From assembly GCA_030248065.1 (NCBI GenBank), contig JASAMV010002180.1, positions 29,246 through 93,245 of the forward strand: DNA of 64,000 nt, given 5' to 3'. Positions within the stretch are counted from its first letter, which is position 1; each line of letters begins with the position of its first letter. Shown here piece after piece: positions 1 to 13,630 of this stretch. Under the pieces are notes generated by a model. The model was not told the origin of the DNA and did not search any database. It saw nothing but the letters and a program-made list of their open reading frames with translations. The DNA is from Rhynchonema sp. JSB1_4 (taxonomy: Eukaryota; Nematoda; Chromadorea; Monhysterida; Xyalidae). The position numbers and the translations under genes were made by a program.

Positions 1-2033
1 GACTGAGACTATGTTGTGTTTTTCGAGTTTTTTTTTTTAACCCAGCCTTTATCGATGAAAAGTTGTGTACGGGAAATGTAGCTAGGAAGTGTTCTGCTGT
101 GTATGTATTCTGATTGAAAGCGCAAATTTACCCATTTTTTCTGTAGTTTATTTGGTGCACAAACCGTCGGTGGATTACTATAGCTGCACCCATTTCGGAA
201 CTGCATTCACACGTCGTAAAACTTTTGAAACCTTTCAATTCTCACGGCTTCGTGTTTGCGTCTTCAGATAACTTTTTTCTTTCTTAGTCTGTCCAAATTG
301 TACGTTTTTCTTGTAAGGTGCAGATACATAGAAAGGTCTATACAGCACAAGTTGTTCAATGCCAAAAACCGTTGCACGGACTGTTTGTTTGGAGCGTTGC
401 TCATTCAACACAAAAGAAACAGAACAAGCACAATATACGCGCTGTGCAAAACTCTCTTCCATCAAAGATTTCCGGTGTTGTTCCAGCAGAGCAAATAAAC
501 GGTTTTATACCTGCGTGGATCACTTTCTGGTATAAGATCTCATCTCTTTCAGTTCATCGTTCTTTCGGTATCTGCAAAGATGTTGTTCTTATCAATATTA
601 AATCCTATTATTGGAATTCACTTCACGCACTTTGCGCGTATCTTTGCGACGCGTCATGATTGAGTGAGAGCGTTTCGTGTTTCACAAACAGAAAGAGAAT
701 CAGCAGGACAGAGAGAGAACACAAGATTCATATCGCGTCATCTGTGGAATTTTCAGTGTTGTTTTTGTTTTGTGAAGTTTTGCGGGATCTATAATTTTTT
801 AGATTTATATTTTCTAGTAATTTTCACTCGTACGGGACCCAACTATTTCAATGTCTTTGTGTATTTTGCAGCCCAGAGGTGTTCGGAAAGCTCTGTTGTG
901 GTGGTGTATCTGAAGATGAGTTGTAAAACTGTTGTGAAGTGTCTTGGTAAGACTGGGCTCTTCGAGTGTTTGTACTATATGTAACGAAGGCATACGTACA
1001 CCTACACAACGGCTACTATAGCCAGCCGTGTCCCTATCCCCAGTTCACACCTTTGCGTCACGCACGGATGGTTTACAGCTTGTACTTGCGTGGCGACGTG
1101 TTTATATAGCCAAACATTGTGGTGGTATAGCTCGTTCGTTCTGGGGGTGCCAATGCATAGATAATCGGATTGAGGTTTGTGTTGGTTAGCCTTGCAAAAG
1201 CTGAAAAAGTTTCAGACCAAATCATAGTCGCAAAACTGTTGCGCGAACCTCAAATTTCATGGTGTGGCCATAAGAGGCCTTGCGCACACAGGCACCTCTG
1301 TATGTAACGGGCGGGGCTGTCAGGACTTCCGTTGCGCTATGTGCGTTACCTGAATGAAGATGTAATCGTGAATAAGGCTAGTTAGTGACAGAAGCTTCGC
1401 TCGTGTCGCCTTGGCTCCGATTCGAAATCTTGTGCTCTCATATTAAACTTCTGCCGAAAATTCGGTTTTCGAATCTCGTTTGTGCCTTCAGAGAAGGCCC
1501 ATTATGCAAAATTGCACACCACCTATAAGATTTCTGACTGATTTGTGCTCTAAGGTCAAAACGAAGGAATCTATTTCGTTTATTATATCTGATATTTTAT
1601 TGCGCCCGAAATATGTATGAAGGTACATGTACAGTATGTATAACAACGTGTGTTGTGTAGTTCCCGGACAGCAATTTGTTTTGAACGAGCATTTTTACAA
1701 CAGCTCAGTCTTATTGCGGTGACTGTGATGGAACTCGACACATCACAATATTGTGCTGCCAATGCGATTAGAAATATAGGCCTACTTACTCTCTCATAAC
1801 TCTTATTCGAGTTTCGTCTTTCTTTACATTCGTTGTGTACAGCTTCAGTGCCTAAATTTGATGTGCTCAGGATTTTTCCTATGTTCATTCCTCTGGTTTC
1901 CCAAGCTGCAATCTTTAAACCCCGAACAAAACGGTTGTTCTCTGGAAACTTTTTCATTTCTATTTCCATCTATCCCTCAATCTTTCTCTTTGTCTTCCTT
2001 CAGCCTTTTCTCTTCCAAAGCATTATATCATTA
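1..2033. other. No recognised gene; possible 5' region of the SWAP70-like gene
   Basis: Only short AT-rich open frames are seen here. One ATG at about 915 opens ten codons that end at a good donor (CTTG|GTAAGA, near 945-950). It could be a small 5' exon of the downstream gene, but nothing links it. No repeat with clear ends, tRNA or rRNA was recognised. Confidence 0.4.
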
Positions 2034-5000
2034 ATGTTGCCCGTCATCTACGAGCATTCAGACCAGGAGCAGGCGGGCCCGTCCACTTGCTCAGGTCTGG
2101 ACACCAGTCAAATCAGTTGTGCTTCTGTCGAACTGACGTCAGAACAGAATGAACCTTGGTGAGGGTTACTGTATGTGTATGTATGATACAGTATGCCTGC
2201 GTGCCTCCATACTACAATGCCTTTGCATGGAATGAGGAATGTAAAGTAGTGGTCGTTCGTTAACAACCTACTGTATATGTACAGTACAACCTGCGCCAAA
2301 CTGCCTAACTCGTGATTGAGGAAATCACTAAAATCAGTCATAATTTTGGTATGAAACACGCATGTAGTTTCCTTTCAGTTTCGTGACCCGAAGTTCTGTT
2401 CCGGTTGGAACTGCCTTAAAAACACGGAGTGTTTGAGGTGGCGAATGTGGTAAAAATGTCGCTTTCAAGTACGCATGCTCAACACCTTCCTCGTTCTAAC
2501 AACTGAATGTAACAAGCCAAGTGTCGATTTGAGCCCTCGATTGCAAGCTCCACTTTCTAAAGAATTTCATTATTTTTAGTTGAACCAAATCACACCCCCG
2601 CCACTTTACAACTGCTCTTAACTGACAAAACTCCAGGCGCTTCGAGGGCTGTACAACCTGCAGACGGCGCAAGCCAAACGTGTGGACGCATACTTGATTT
2701 ATTACACTCAAATTTCATATTTTATTAAGCCCTTAGCCAAACTTTGACTGGTTCAAAGCTTTCGCATAATAATGATCCGGTCAAGGCACCCAAGATTTGA
2801 AAGCTTCAAATTTTTGTTCAGTCCATAATTCTATTGAGTTCTCGCCTAACTAGAATCGTGTTCTTGCTGAGGAATGAAACAGCGATGCAAACCAAAAATT
2901 TGAGAACAGCAGGAGTCGCTCATTTCTCTTAAACTCGAAGATACTCAGGCCCTTTTGTGTACCGCTTTTCACCTATTCTGACTCTGTTTTTTCCAAAGCT
3001 GTTTTATCCACCAGCGACAAACAACATTTTCCAAAGTGAGTTCTGTCTTATAACGTTCGGTACAGTTACTGCACGAAGTACCAGTTTGTGTTGAAAGCTT
3101 TTCAGCATTTTGGGGTTGGTCTGTTGCAAGTTTTTGCTAGATCTTGTTTGTACTCTTTTGATGGATAAACGACTGACGTTATGGATGAGAATGGTGCTGT
3201 TGCGTAACAAAGTTTGTTCTTTGCAAACTTTTTTTTGCGTGTTCCTCGAAAAAAAACCGACGCTCTAACATAGAGAATGTCAGTGTTGGTTTGTCACTTT
3301 GTGTTCTGCATAAGATTGTCAAAATTTTGCTGCCTTGCTGTTTTGAAAGTTTTCGAACACTCTTGTCCGTGCGTTGTAGATCGCCTTTCAATTTCAGGAT
3401 GCAATGCCCGGACGCCATCGGTCACAATTGGGCTGTCGAGGTACTCACTGGCGAAAACAAGGAACAATCACTCAGAGATCCGCTCATTCAGGTTAAATGT
3501 TTATTTTCAAATCTAAAAATTAAACTTAAAGTGCTTCAATTATACCAATTAATTCCAGAAACTTTTCCGAATTTTCCTGATTTTCACCGATGAGCTTGAG
3601 CGATTGGATGGTTCGCCGTCAGTTTGTTATGAAGAGACCATCACACGAAAGCAGCGTTTGTCCGTTCATGAAGTGCGATACATTTGTGGCCTGATTGGCA
3701 GGGAAATTGGACTGACCGATTTACCGAGTAAGTCGTTATATATTTTTGGAAAAACTAATGCAAGTTTGCGGCTGGGTCTGGTCCGAAACAAGTATGTTTT
3801 CATCAAAGTAGTCAGTTTTGATCTGTTTTCCCAGACGGGCGGTGCACGAGAACATCGTCATCAGACAATCACGTGACCCAACTGCCGGCCAACTGCCGAG
3901 AGTTGACCAAAACCGCGAGTACTTTACAGGCCGTCCTCTTTGTAATGACGTAATCGGGGTTCACAGTTTACACTGACAAGATATTCGGCAGGAGTGCGAG
4001 TATTGACGGCAAATTGGGAACCAAACTGCCGATCACAAATGTAAAAGAACAAAACGTTTCCGTAATCGTTCTGACCCAAACTGTTTACCCTCGATCGGGA
4101 CTTGCCCAAAAGTCGTGTCAGAATTGTAAAAAAAGTTGCAGGCACGTCCCAAACCGATGCCATCAGCAGCAGTGAACCAGTGCACATTCCGTGGCCGAGT
4201 GCGCAGTGTGCGTGTGAGCTGAGGGACAGAATTGAGAATCATCCTGAGAATTATACATTTAAAGTTGGCTTAATTTCAGTGGATTAAGTGTTTTTATTTT
4301 TTAAAGTCTTATAAAGTCTTCCAGGATCTAATCTGGACCATTGCCAAATTGTTCCAAGACAGGAAAATCTGTGAGGCCGCCGTCGATGCGGTATTCAATC
4401 GGATCGTGAATCAAATCCTGAAAAAGGTGAATGAAACACATTTTATTTTTCTTGAGATTTGACTTTCTGATCTTCAATCCGAACCTGACTTTCAGGGTTT
4501 CGTCTACATCTACCGCAAGAGTCTCGTTCTACGCCGTACAGTCTGTGAACTCGCGCTTTGCGTTGTGTCACCGGGCAAATTGTACTTTTGGCCGGTGGAC
4601 CAACCTTTTGATGCCGCTCACAGGAAACAGCATGAATTGGATAAAAATATGACGAAAGTTGAGGTGTGAAATATATTTTAGTTTTTGATTTCCTTCGTTC
4701 AAACGACTAGAGCAAGGTGCCGTTGGACGTTTTCTCTTTCACTTCTATGTCATGTACCCGCTTTTTGTGGAGCTTTCTTGTCCCTTGAATGACTCGCGTA
4801 GCGTAAAATACCGTAACCCACCGCTCGTCACACCGTTTGTCACTGATAACCCACCCAACTGGTTTGCCGAAATGTTTCTTCCAGATTCCTTTCTTTGTGG
4901 AATTCCGCGTCGGTGAACTTAGGAACTCTGACACGCCCTCACGTGTGGATACATATACCTGTACATGCATATGTATACATCTTCAGTAAAATCTGAGCAA

Positions 5001-8000
5001 AACAGTAAAATAATAAAAAACCTCCAATAGTTTTTCTCCAAAATCTGTTCTCTCTCGCTTCGCCAAGGCGCATTCCACCACCGATAACAAGGGTCGACTT
5101 TTGTGGACGGTGCAGTTGCCTGACAAACACAAGCTGGTCTTTGGATGTGACGATCCCGCAGAAAGACACAGATGGCTGGCTGGTTGGTACTGATTTGGGA
5201 TTCGGATAAATTTAGAGTCGTGTTTTCTAATGAACGCAAATCTGTGGCCGCCGTGGTGATAATCAACTTGTGGGTACACTGAGCCATACAGAAAATGCGG
5301 CGCAAGCGTTTTCAAATGCCATTTTCTTGAATTTTTGCGAACTTTGAGTTTTGATCCTAATCCCTATTGTCTCACTTTTCACAGCGTGCGAATTTCTTTT
5401 GTTTGATATTTCGTGCATATCATTGTTTGGTCTCGAAAATTTGTCCGTGTTATGCGCTATTTATGCAAAAGATGAAAAACAAAAATTCTACACCCATCTG
5501 ACTTTAGTCGGTCTGGGGCGCTAACTTTAACACCTCCCAGAATTTGTGATAAGCGATGCAAACTGACTAGATATTGATACGGCTCCAAGTACATCAACAG
5601 GATCTTGTTCCAGTGCTGGAGCTTGTTGTTTGAAACGGGAAGGAACCTTGCAGCACCTTCAGGATGGTGTTTTTGTTTACATACGTATACCTTGGCAATA
5701 AAACACCCACCTTTGTAACGCCACCCAGGTGAAATGACCGAACACAGACGCGTCCAAACTAGAAAAAATACGACTTTTATTGTTTATTTGTTATTTACGT
5801 CGATTCAATCGTAAAATCATGGAAATTTAGATGTCGTGCTTTTGGAACTGGTCTTGGAATATTTTCGTAAGCCTTTTCTTCACCACTCTGGCTGCTCATG
5901 CTGTGCTAAAATTGCAAAACGTTACTCATGCCCAAACAATTGCCGTTGGCATTGATACATTTTTTATGTTGCTTTTTGTACACTTTTTTATTTTGGCTGG
6001 CGAGAAAACGTTGAACTAAAAAATTTAGGTTCAGTAATCCGCGTGGCGGTTAGGCAGCTCGCGCTTCTTTGAAGTACAAAACTAATAATAATAGCCTGTT
6101 TTATGGTTTTATGATTGTCGAAATTCATGTATAGTTCTTGTTGTTTGAAAATCTTGTAATTGCGCGGCAACTTCAGGTTGTTGAAAAATCGAGAAAAAAA
6201 GATCGCTCTCCAAATTGCGCACTATGGTGTTCGCATGCATAATTACCGCAAAATATTGAGAGCAGTTTTGTTTCCACAAAAAATGTCTGACTGACTTACG
6301 GTACCTAAAAACGATTTTGCGTTTGTGTTCTTATTTTTTGCACAATAAAAATGACGAACAGCGGGCGCAAAACCCATAAATCACGTAATTTTATTGTTTT
6401 CGAGGCCTAGTTCTCCAAGTGTGTTAGTTTAGTACTATTTTAGTTTCTTAGACAAACATATTCAACTGACACTAAAATCAGCTCTGCGCGGTAGGTTTCT
6501 CCATCTCTAAATAACGTATAAAAATAACCAAAATTGTAAAGTGATGGAGTGTGTCTTTGCCATACATATGTAAAGTCCGCACCTTTGATTTTATAATTTT
6601 ATCTGGGTTGCTAGAAATTTTGCGCGTTAAATATCAAAATAAAGATGTCACCTGTGCAAAATGTGTGTCCATGCTGTCAGAATTAATAAAAAATAGGATC
6701 TCTTATCGCGCCGTATGTGTCTGTTATCTAGCCGGCACTAAAATCACGGTTTCTGTTCGCAAATTTGACGAGTTATACCATATTGCCACCAGACCGTGCT
6801 CTTTCATTATAATTAATTTAAACAGACTTTTATGATTTTGATCTCGGGTTATGAGATCTTCTGGATGGTACATAAACTTTGACAATATTCCACTTTTTTT
6901 CGCTATTGTTTCAGCCACCGAGCTTGCAATTAACCGTTGTGACCAAACCGAGAACGTTTTCAAGCCTGTGCTAAACCAGCTGCGAAAAAGACAGAGGCTT
7001 TATCAACGACAAGGTGACCTCGATGGGCTTTTTACTGTTGCTCATTCATTTTGCGTCTATTAGGATGACTGCAATTATTAGAAGTTTCTGAGCAGGATGG
7101 CTGTCCGACAAGGCACCAACTGGACAAAGATGACAGGTCGTCCAAAAAAGCTTTGGCGTTTGATTACACAGCAATCCACAATTAGTATTTTATTAGTTGT
7201 TCATTTGAACGGAGTGATTCCTGTTATCGTATGCCTATCATGATTAGAATTAGTGGCTGATGTGCGAATTGTGTAGTGTGGTTCTTTGGGTCCCCGGTTC
7301 GATATGTTTTAACTGGGGTGCACCAGGTCATCGTCAGTGCTCATTACCATGTTCTCCCCCGATGCCGAAAGCGCAGTTACTGCAATATCTGTTTTTACTT
7401 TTGTTCGTTGCCAAAGTTTTTACAAATTCTAATTTTCAGGTAGCATCACTCGATCCCCGACGCCCGGTCGTCACATAGTCTCATCGACAGCCCCGTCCAA
7501 GTCCGAAGTGCCAGCAGCCAATTTTCAGCAGCTGAGAAGGCAGGAGGATTTCGAGCGTCAGCTGGCCGACCTTGCGCAACAACTGAGAAGCGAGAAACAG
7601 GCAACCAGGGACGAGGAGGTTGTTAGGACGTTGGCCACTCGGTGAGTGTTTTGGGGACACGTCTTGATAATCTATAGGGTACCAAACTTTGGTGGTCTTT
7701 TCGATCTGGCATTGTCTTGGTGACGCGATGAAGAAAATAGTTCGCTGATACCACTGAGCTCGGACAGCTGATAGGTTGTTTGTTGACAGTCTGCGAACAA
7801 CTTTACATAAGCTACTCAACACATACATTTGAAGCTGCTTCTTAAATACTGAGAACTATAGACGCAAAAAGTCACTTGACCAAAGGCTGAACCGATCACC
7901 AAGTTTTGAGAATGGTTTATCTCTGTTGTCAAAGAACAACGCCAAACCGATGGGCATGATAACATATACCGCCTCCTTGGCATAAATGAACGCAGTTACA

Positions 8001-9686
8001 TTATGCTGTCTTTGGTATATTTTGAAACGGGTAAAGGAAAGCGCGGTGTAAACATGAAACATTGCCTGCTGTTAACGTGGAATGTTTCATGTTTACACTG
8101 AGCTGACACCGACCGAGCTTTCGATTCAGCTTACACCGACCTTTACACCCAACTGAGCTTTACACCATTTCGAAAATGCCACCCACGCATGCCTAATTGT
8201 GTTGTTGTGGGCTTGTCATTTCGTGAGGTTTCATCCCAGAACTTGGCCAAATAATGTCAACTTTGTTCAAACCACCATGTCCGTCACGGGCCAGTTCTTT
8301 TGAACAGTCCAGACTGTATTGATGCTGTACGCCGGTGTCGTGTGCACTATACCTATTCAATTGAATATAAGGAAGACGTTACAGTACGGCTGAATGTAAA
8401 CTCACAAATCCGTTTCGTCAACATGGCACTCCCCCATTGAATCACGCGCGCCACGATTGCGCAAAGTAAATAAATACTTTTGTATTGCGCTATAGAATTA
8501 ATCACACTTGAAAACCACTGAAACGTGTAAAGTCAGAGAGTGATGGTAGTTTTTTTTAATATTGTCCGTGGGAAAGCGATAGCCTTGGTTTATAGTTGAA
8601 TTTGGTCGTGAAATTTAAAGTTTAAATTAGAACATAATAAAAATATCCTCAAACCAAAATAATGTTTCAGCATGTTCGAAGAGGAACGTCAGCGTCGCGA
8701 AGCTGTCGAAAAACTCCATCAAGAACAAATGCAGTCGCTGCTGGCTGAACAGAAGTTGAGACGGGAGCGGGAGGGAGAGTTGGAACGGTTGAAACGGGAA
8801 ATGCACGACATGACACTCAGGTCTGTAATTCGTGTATTATTTATTACTGCTTTGAGACTTGACGATGACGAGCGGTGCCTGTGGCTTTGAAAACATAGAC
8901 CGAATCAGTTTGGTCTGATCTTGCAAATATTAAATCTGTTTGCTTAATCTGATTTGGTTTTGCGCACTGGCGTTGCCACTGTGAAAAAACCGCAAGTCGT
9001 GCGGACAAAGGGTGAGAAATTTGCATATGCTGCTACTATCGTATGTGCCTAACGACTTGCACTTGGTTGTCGACTGCATTTGTTTCCATAGACGGGTGCG
9101 GTGTACTTGGCTATCTTCGGATGATCGCGAAAAGGACACACGACCTAACGTCCAATGCCAAAAATGCTGAATAATTTTTAGGGAGCAACAACGTCGAAAG
9201 CGCGAAGAAGCCAATCGGCCTACGGAGCAGGAGCGATTGCAAATTCTCTATCAACTGAAAAGGTATAGTCATCTGATAGATACGATACATTTTAACAGGT
9301 AAAAATCAATTGCTAACTCACCTTTTCCATTCAGGGACCAACAAGCCCTTTCGGACTACCAACGTCAACTACGAGGCCAAGTGTTATCCGCACAACGCAA
9401 CACAAACGACGCATTGCGTGACGCCAGTCACACGTTGGCTGAAATGCTCTACCGAACCAGAGAACGGGTAAGGACATCATCGTCATTGTCTGAGACCGGA
9501 TCCATGACGCAAGCCCCTGTCTCCGCCCCAATGCCTGATAATCAGGGAAGACACCAGTCGACCGGACGAAAACCGGGACCTTCGTCTCTGACGATGGTGA
9601 ATGGGGACGCGAAGGAAAATAGGAGAAAGAAGGACATTGTCGACGGGCCGAAAGTTGTGTTCAGTGATTTTGAGATGTTGTTGTAA
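2034..9686 (+). CDS. SWAP70: SWAP70/DEF6-like PH-domain coiled-coil protein (12-exon model)
   Basis: Exons: 2034-2158, 3398-3491, 3559-3727, 4142-4263, 4325-4426, 4496-4663, 5068-5182, 6915-7013, 7440-7641, 8671-8820, 9182-9262, 9335-9686. All junctions are in phase (592 aa; human SWAP70 is about 585). A helical N-terminal part precedes AVDAVFNRIVNQILKKGF, which lines up with the start of the SWAP70 PH domain (about residues 195-300). The PH domain ends with the typical ERHRWLA helix. A charged coiled coil follows (about 350-490, including SEKQATRDEEVVRTL), then a low-complexity tail ending in SDFEMLL. In the family, the PH domain binds phosphoinositides and the protein links PI3K to Rac and actin. 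The first exon is tentative: it fits by phase, but no EF-hand motif was found. DEF6 is an equally good name. Confidence 0.7.
7317..7340 (+). repeat. Dispersed ~24-bp motif, first of nine copies
   Basis: Reads GGTGCACCAGGTCATCGTC followed by AGTGC. Close relatives lie at 9799, 33536, 38431, 39092, 40043, 40379, 52749 and 61767, all in the same orientation and all outside exons in my models. There is no coding or tRNA explanation. It could be a remnant of a short interspersed element or a functional site. Confidence 0.6.
8046..8098. repeat. Perfect 18-bp inverted repeat (hairpin)
   Basis: Arms at 8046-8063 and 8081-8098 (GTGTAAACATGAAACATT and its exact complement) enclose a 17-bp loop. It lies in an intron of the SWAP70-like gene. 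The AATGTTTCA core recurs in other hairpins in the window. Confidence 0.8.
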
Positions 9687-11086
9687 ATTGGTGGCTGCTG
9701 GCTGGCACTTGCGAAAATGTTGCGTCTTTTGATTCGTTGTTTTGAAGAAAAAAATTGTCGGATCCCCTACTTCGATCGACTGTCAAAAGCAGACAAGCGG
9801 TGCACCAGGTCATCGTCAATGTGAATACACCGCACCAAAACGGGCAACACTTTCTCAAATGTCAAAGTAATATTATGTAATATTCAGTGTGCCTGGCACG
9901 GTGTGCAGTCAACTCACACTAACTGAAAATCCCAAACCCACAATTCTTCAGCTAGCCAACTCCCTTGTCATTTCAGGGTCTACGCATGCAATCCCCGTCC
10001 CCGGCCCGCCCGACAATCTGCATCCAATCATACAAATATTTACAATCCAGTCCCAGTAGTGGCTCGTCGGAGCGAACCGCGGACTCTTGCTGACGAATAA
10101 TTACAAACAATGTGTGCTTTTTCAAACAATCTCAGTTGAATTGTGGAATGATGAACGCAACATTTTGGAAATGAACGCATGCTTGACTGACTGGCTGACT
10201 GACTGCAGCAGTGATGTTTCACAACTGAATACATAAATCAATAATCTCGGAATGATGCTTGCTTCATGCGGTGTGTTATGTTTTTCTTTTGTTCATTTTA
10301 GTGTGCTTTCATTCCATCACCGTAAAATGCTATTTTTTGAAGAAAAAGTTCAAAGTACCGCCATTTTGATTAGTTTCGCATTTCTTTGCAAATTACCAGC
10401 ACGACAACTGACAACATGCTTTGCATTGCATTGCTTTTTGTGATCCTTTTGTGATTTATATTTGTTTACATGTGCTTGAGAAACAATTTGAAGTTGAGCT
10501 TCTGCGTATTTGCTTGACTCTACAATTTCAAACAAATTCTTCTACCTTTTCATAGAAGCTGCCAATTTTTATTGTCCGCGGATAAAGCTCGAAAGTGTAT
10601 TAGATAGATTGGGTGTGTTTATCGCTTGGCAACTATAGTTATGTATTAATCTGATCGAAAAAAGGCATAAATACCAGTGTTTTTGTGATGTTACTGTCAG
10701 GTGGATATCGCTCTGGTCTTAAGATCAGGTATGTATCATTCGAATTTTGATCATATCGACGGTCCGATGGATTTTTCGAGTGAGGCATTCAGTCAGTCGT
10801 CATCAAACATACTGGAACTTGTGTTCTGAAAAGTAAATGAGAAACAAAGCAAAAACGTTAGACGTCAAAACGCAAAATGTATGAAGACATAAAAATATCT
10901 GACAAATGCAATGCTCAAGTGACTAATGAGCTGCTATGGATACAACAATGTTGTTCCGATGTTTATTTTCCTGTGACCCAGAATTTAAGAGTCTTGATTT
11001 CGTTTCCAAGTTTCCTTCACTTACCTTTTCTGATGCTCTATCTTCCAGTCTTTCCATTGGTACCTTCATTGATTTCTGCTTCGTTT
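9687..11086. other. Intergenic, no gene recognised
   Basis: This is the space between the convergent SWAP70-like gene and the minus-strand membrane protein. It contains one copy of the 24-bp motif (9799-9822) and AT-rich unique sequence. Short open frames show no family resemblance. Confidence 0.5.
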
Positions 11087-12169
11087 TCAGGTCAGTGGGT
11101 GTGGGATCATCTTGTAGTTTCGCTGGATCAAACCACGGATCGAGTCGGGGTCTAATCACACCTTTTGCGGCTCTTTTGAATTTGACTGAAAGTCAGTTTG
11201 ACACAGTGCGATTTCAAGTTATTTTGCCCCTATCCTTATCAAATTCTTTCGCGGAAAACTATTTTGGCCAGCACGATCGGGGTACCGTATTGCATTTTAT
11301 TTTGTTCAGTTTTCCGCGCCAATTATTGCCGATATGAAGAAATACACAAATAAAAAAATAAAAAACCACAAAAAATTCATACGTCGACAATAGGCGATCA
11401 GAACAATTATTGGGACGGCGATTATATCCAACGTAGCCGCGGCGCCGATTCCAATAACGAACCATCTGGTGCGAAAAAGCAATGACCAGGTGATGACGTA
11501 GCGGTCAATCAGGTTCAAAGGTTCGGTTTCTTTGGTAGCATCCGGGGCAGGCCCATTTGATGTATTTTTCGTATCGGTTGGTTTAGCTGAAAAAAACATC
11601 ATTTGTGATACTGCAATATGTTTGAGATTGCACAGGAATACGAACGGGATATGGTTCTTTCGAAGGTGGAATTTCCGGTTGTAGCGTTATCATCATCGGA
11701 TGTTTTGATTAGTAGAATTGCATTTTGAATTGTTTCTTGCGTTTGTGATTTGCTTGGGTATAAAGTGCTTCTCGTTGCATCTGAAGGAATGAAAAACGGC
11801 AGTTAATAATTGATCCGGACTGCTGCTGGGTGAGAATATGATCCAGAAACCTGCTAAATAGGCGGAAATATTTGGTTCATCATATGTCGATCTGTTGTTA
11901 TCGTTCGGGCTGAACGCGCCATTGTGTATTTGATTCAAGCGTCGTTGGAACCCTTCAGGGGATTTGTTGCTTGTTGAATCTGAATTCAGAAGCATTTGTT
12001 TGCATGCGTTTTTGTGCAAAATAAGAATCGAAAATACGCACAGTTCTGGCTGCTTATTTTTGATGTTGATTCCGTCTTTTCGCATGATATGATCAGCAAA
12101 AATAATGTTGTCTTGAATATTTGATGCATCAGTCCCAACATGGATCAAGATGACCAGTTCGTTGTCATG
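11087..12169 (-). CDS. C-terminal exons of a single-pass membrane protein (possible VWA-like ectodomain)
   Basis: The best-supported exon is 11383-11586. It encodes a Pro/Thr/Asn-rich stalk, then one strong hydrophobic segment (WFVIGIGAAATLDIIAVPII) and a YCR stop-transfer end. It splices in phase to 11087-11151, giving a short basic tail ending MIPHPLT. Upstream, 11642-11656 could be a small in-frame exon ending PYPV. A frame at about 11990-12169 (LVILIHVGTDASNIQDN, then a helix-like stretch and DGINI) recalls the second half of a von Willebrand A-type fold, but it is too short to be sure. The likely topology is extracellular domain, stalk, TM helix, 20-residue cytoplasmic tail. The 5' end is not found. 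Confidence 0.45.
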
Positions 12170-12703
12170 TCTTCAATGTAAAGTCTAGGCACTGCAAGTC
12201 TGTATTAGAAGTTTGATGGAGTGAACTAAAATGGTGTTGACACCGCGTTTGCCCCCTTGTCCTTTTGGGGACTTCAGAAACCCTTCCGCCACAAAACTTT
12301 TCGAAGAATTTCTCTTTTTATCATTTCTATTTTATATTTTTGGGTTTGATGATTTTTCGTGTTTCGTTCGTTCGTCTTTTGTATGGGTGGGCACAATACC
12401 CAATACCCAATACCAATACCACCCAATACCAATACCAATACCAGTGTTTGGTATTGGTATTGGGTCGAATTCTGGTATTGGGTATTGGGTATTGGTATTG
12501 AAGCTGGCCTGGTATTGGTATTGGGTTTGCCCAGGTATTGGGTCAAAACCAATACCCAATACTAACCCAGAAAAACCCAATACCAAACCAATACCAAACC
12601 CAATACCTGACTCAAAACCCAATACCAAACCCAATACCAACCCAATACCAGACCAAAAACCCAATACCAAACCAATGCTAAGACCAATACCAATACCCAA
12701 TAC

Positions 12704-13559
12704 CAGAGGTCGCAATCGGGCCGGGTTTGGCCGGCCCGGCCCGGCCCGAGCCCCCAAATCTCCGGCCCGGCCCGGCCCGGCCCGACCCGTACCCCCAAAC
12801 CTCCGGCCCGGCCCGGCCCGAACCCCCAAATCTCCGGCCCGGCCCGATTTTTTGGCTCAGATTTTAACCCAATTTTTGTCATAATTTTTGCGATTTTTTT
12901 TAACCTATTTTTTGGTTGAAAACAACGGTGTTGCAGGGGTTGGGGGTCCCCCCTAGGTACAGTAGGTAGGTAGGTTGACGCTCCATCCTGGTACACTATG
13001 TAGGTCACCGCCCGGCGGCTAGTACAGTAAGTTGCGATTTTTGGCTCAAAATGGTATATAAAATCGGTACTTTTCACTCCAAATTGGCGATAAATCGCCG
13101 CGCTACGCGCGAAATTAGGGTTTTAGAGCACATTTTCTTCAAAATTTCGACCGAAAAAATTTTGTTCCCCCTTAGCCCGGCCGGTACAGTAGGTAGGTTG
13201 CCGTCCCACATTTTTGGTGGTACTGTAGGTTGCCGCCCCGCCTGGGTAGCCACACCACTGGTTGAAAATACATTGTTTTCCATGAAATGGTCGTCAGATA
13301 GAGACAATACTGATCACTTACTTGCCGAATCCGTCAGAAATTTTAGTATTTTTGACAAAAAAATCCCTACATTTTCAGTAAAATAAGTCACTTCAGAAGC
13401 TTCGGGCCGGGGTGCCCGGCCCGGCCCGGCCCGACCCTCCAAATCTCCGGCCCGGCCCGGCCCGGCCCGAGCCAAAAGCCCAAAATCGCGGCCCGGCCCG
13501 GCCCGGCCCGGCCCGGCCCGGCCCGGCCCGAGGTCGGGCCGGCCCGATTGCGACCTCTG
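12704..13559. mobile_element. Nested hAT-like element with GGCCC-rich arms, 856 bp
   Basis: The ends are CAGAGGTCGCAATCGGGCC and its complement, flanked by the 8-bp duplication CCCAATAC (12696-12703, 13560-13567). The arms consist of tandem GGCCC units. It sits in the left satellite arm of the outer element, and a further element is inserted in it at 12923. A related copy lies at 15252-15745. Confidence 0.8.
12923..13260. mobile_element. Innermost hAT-like MITE, 338 bp
   Basis: It starts CAACGGTGTTGC and ends GCCACACCACTG (imperfect inverted ends). The flanking 8-bp duplication is GTTGAAAA (12915-12922, 13261-13268). Inside are repeated GTACAGTAGGTAGGTTG units and a CG-rich palindrome near 13097. 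Confidence 0.75.
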
Positions 13560-13630
13560 CCCAATACCCAATACCAATACCAACCCAATACCCAATACTC
13601 AATACCAATACCCAGGGTAGTACTTGGGGG

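Noticed and set aside
11025..11151. Longer 3' exon for the minus-strand membrane protein (frame with DLKTKQKSMKVPME)
   Set aside because: That frame needs a phase the preceding TM exon does not supply; the in-phase frame ends at 11087.
12231..12884. 217-aa open frame with Ile-Pro-Asn repeats
   Set aside because: It is translation of the CCAATACC and GGCCC arrays of a transposon arm; both strands stay open for the same reason.
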